Shown in pieces: positions 4,692-6,005 of a DNA stretch of 6,005 nt. Below the pieces are notes generated by a model that was not told the DNA's origin, searched no databases, and worked only from the letters and a program-made list of their open reading frames with translations. A program made the translations under genes and the position numbers. Source of the DNA: Gammaproteobacteria bacterium (GTDB lineage Bacteria > Pseudomonadota > Gammaproteobacteria > Pseudomonadales > UBA3067). The stretch spans positions 1 to 6,005 of the forward strand of contig JAHRVS010000193.1 in NCBI GenBank assembly GCA_019090565.1, written 5' to 3'. Numbering within the stretch: the stretch's first letter is position 1; each line of letters begins with the position of its first letter.

Positions 4692-5789
4692 ATGTTTCAT
4701 CGACCCCATGAGGCTAAGAACTCTAGAATGCTTGACCAGCCCACACAACTCAATGCATCGCTCTCTATCCTGGTGGTAGATGACAATCGTTTTAGTTCAG
4801 CGATGATAAAACGCGCCCTCAAAGGCACGCCCTATCAAGATATTCGCTACACCAGCAGTGCTCAAGAAACTCTTGGTGCCATCAATGATCGGCCTGTAGA
4901 CATACTGATTGCCGATTGGCTAATGCCAGAAATGGATGGCTTAGAACTGGCTGAGAAAGTACGTGCCATTGACTTAGAAAGCGATCGTTTCACCTACATC
5001 ATTCTTATTACTGCGAAAGATGGTAACAGCGCTCTCAATGAAGCGTTCGACAAAGGTGTCGATGATTTCATTAACAAAGACCAAATGAACGAACAGCTTT
5101 TGCCGCGCATTCGTGCAGCAGATCGTGTCACACAGCTGTATAGCGGCCTGCTAAAGAAACATGATTCGCTCAAGAAAAAACTACAGGCGCTGGAAAAAAC
5201 CAATGCCATTGACGCACTCACCGGCCTTGGAAATAAACGCTACGCCTTGCAGAAGATAAAAGAAACCATTCGCTACTGCCAGCATCGAGACGGCGTCATT
5301 CAGTTGGTAATGATCGAGATTCATCCCTGGGAGCCCATTAAAAAACAATACCCACCTGCCATTCTTCAGGGCTTGATCAGGTCGGTAGGCATGAAGTTGC
5401 ACGCTATTTCACGCCCTTTGGACATACTATGCCGAATAGATACCAATCAGTTTATTCTCATCACGCATCACAAGAACCTTGAGGAATGTAAGCACCGATC
5501 ATTTCGTCGCTTTAAAGACGATCTGACTGGCGTGCGCATTAAAACCCCGGTCGGTTCTGTCTCGATAGACGTGGCAATGGCTATATGTGCAGCAGAAGTC
5601 ACTCGACACCAAGCAAGCTCAGCGGAACTTCTCATCAATCATTGTCTTAAAACCTTAGAAAAGGCAAAGTTAAGTGGCCGCATTGAGGCGGCATCTAGCT
5701 TGGTGCCCATTCAAAACTCAGATTCAGCATCAGACCCCAAACCGGCCTCAAGCCCACCCCCTCAGGCTAACGCAAATTTTTCACGGTAA
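4692..5789 (+). CDS. Response regulator with degenerate GGDEF output domain
   Basis: This 365-residue cytoplasmic protein has a receiver domain (about 24-140), a charged, probably coiled-coil linker (about 141-172), and a GGDEF-like domain (about 173-325) ending in a Ser/Pro-rich tail. The receiver is intact: acidic pair Asp30-Asp31, phosphoacceptor Asp75 in ADWLMPEMDG, Thr107 and Lys129. The output domain keeps DALTGLGNKR (174-183), but the catalytic signature is DTNQF (250-254) instead of GGDEF, and the metal-binding D-x-D region reads IEIHPWE. Diguanylate cyclase activity is therefore unlikely; it may bind a partner or ligand. ATG 4692 has no Shine-Dalgarno; ATG 4728 (residue 13) is an alternative, also with weak signals. 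No histidine kinase is adjacent. Confidence 0.88.
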   Translation: MFHRPHEAKNSRMLDQPTQLNASLSILVVDDNRFSSAMIKRALKGTPYQDIRYTSSAQETLGAINDRPVDILIADWLMPEMDGLELAEKVRAIDLESDRFTYIILITAKDGNSALNEAFDKGVDDFINKDQMNEQLLPRIRAADRVTQLYSGLLKKHDSLKKKLQALEKTNAIDALTGLGNKRYALQKIKETIRYCQHRDGVIQLVMIEIHPWEPIKKQYPPAILQGLIRSVGMKLHAISRPLDILCRIDTNQFILITHHKNLEECKHRSFRRFKDDLTGVRIKTPVGSVSIDVAMAICAAEVTRHQASSAELLINHCLKTLEKAKLSGRIEAASSLVPIQNSDSASDPKPASSPPPQANANFSR

Positions 5790-5941
5790 CGTGCAAGCCT
5801 GGTGGATTATCAACCAATACGCCTCGCTTGCATCTCGATGCGACAACCAGTCTGACACAGGGGGCGTGACGCACTGCGAGCCATAGATTAAACTACGTCT
5901 CAATTAAGCCATGCCTCACCTCCACCTATGAAGTTAAAACT
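5790..5941 (+). other. Intergenic region before the rhodanese gene
   Basis: This 152-bp stretch has no convincing gene. An inverted pair GCAAGC / GCTTGC (5793-5798 and 5826-5831) and a small palindromic stem, GCATC / GATGC (5830-5841), are present without a following T-run. No clear terminator or promoter was identified. Confidence 0.4.
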
Positions 5942-6005
5942 ATGAGCTTTAAACGCATTAACTGCAGTGATGTCTCTCATGTACTGGAAACGCAAGGCAG
6001 CATTC
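5942..6005 (+). CDS. glpE: Probable GlpE thiosulfate sulfurtransferase (rhodanese), N-terminal fragment
   Basis: Only 21 codons are visible: MSFKRINCSDVSHVLETQGS followed by Ile, then the window ends. The pattern (F-x-x-I-N, then D near residue 10 and a following Leu) fits the start of GlpE, a small single-domain cytoplasmic rhodanese that transfers sulfur from thiosulfate through a cysteine lying well beyond this fragment. The upstream Shine-Dalgarno is weak (GAAG, about 9 bases before the ATG). The identity rests on a short N-terminus and needs the rest of the gene. Confidence 0.5.
   Translation, partial: MSFKRINCSDVSHVLETQGSI

Noticed and set aside
5674..5886. 70-codon plus-strand frame overlapping the end of the response regulator
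   Set aside because: Most of it overlaps the real gene in another frame, it has no ribosome binding site and resembles nothing known.
5929..5946. Five-codon frame ATGAAG...TGA overlapping the glpE start by ATGA
   Set aside because: It is too short and lacks a ribosome binding site, so a leader-peptide call is not supported.

Overview
The window looks like a conserved chromosomal region of a gammaproteobacterium with moderate GC. The protein style and the gene order (groEL, groES, fxsA, a small split-barrel flavoprotein, a FabG-like reductase, an AmpG-type permease) suggest the broad Pseudomonas / Cellvibrio-like marine group. From memory, Pseudomonas has a similar order around its groESL locus. 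Genus cannot be read from this sequence.

Layout. On the minus strand are the first 28 codons of groEL (1-86), an unusually long 221-bp spacer, and groES (308-595). A 447-bp gene-free leader follows, with a near-consensus sigma-32 heat-shock promoter and a sigma-70-like promoter downstream of it. Further along the same strand are fxsA (1043-1513) and a HugZ-like split-barrel gene (1514-2002), which abut with no gap. On the plus strand, divergently, are an SDR oxidoreductase (2229-2990) and an AmpG-family MFS permease (3138-4451). Then come a response regulator with a catalytically degenerate GGDEF domain (4692-5789) and the first 21 codons of a probable GlpE rhodanese (5942 to the window edge).

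Main unexpected structure. Three copies of one short, non-coding, MITE-like repeat sit in the intergenic spaces. Copy A (2991-3108, 118 bp) begins on the base after the SDR stop codon and is flanked by a TTAA duplication. Copy B (4491-4630, 140 bp) has 15-bp terminal inverted repeats matching at 13 positions and is flanked by a GAAA duplication. Copy C (about 2043-2131) is decayed and has lost its right half. A and B share the 14-mer TGTATAAGGCATAC. Removing copy A and one TTAA leaves a 25-bp SDR-ampG gap, so these two genes were probably a tight operon before the insertion.

How the genes fit together. groES/groEL is a chaperonin operon with apparent heat-shock and housekeeping promoters. fxsA and the split-barrel gene form a translationally coupled pair reading toward it. 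SDR and ampG form a second unit interrupted by the repeat. The response regulator probably works by protein contact or ligand sensing, not by making c-di-GMP. No tRNA, rRNA, CRISPR array, complete insertion sequence or phage gene was seen.
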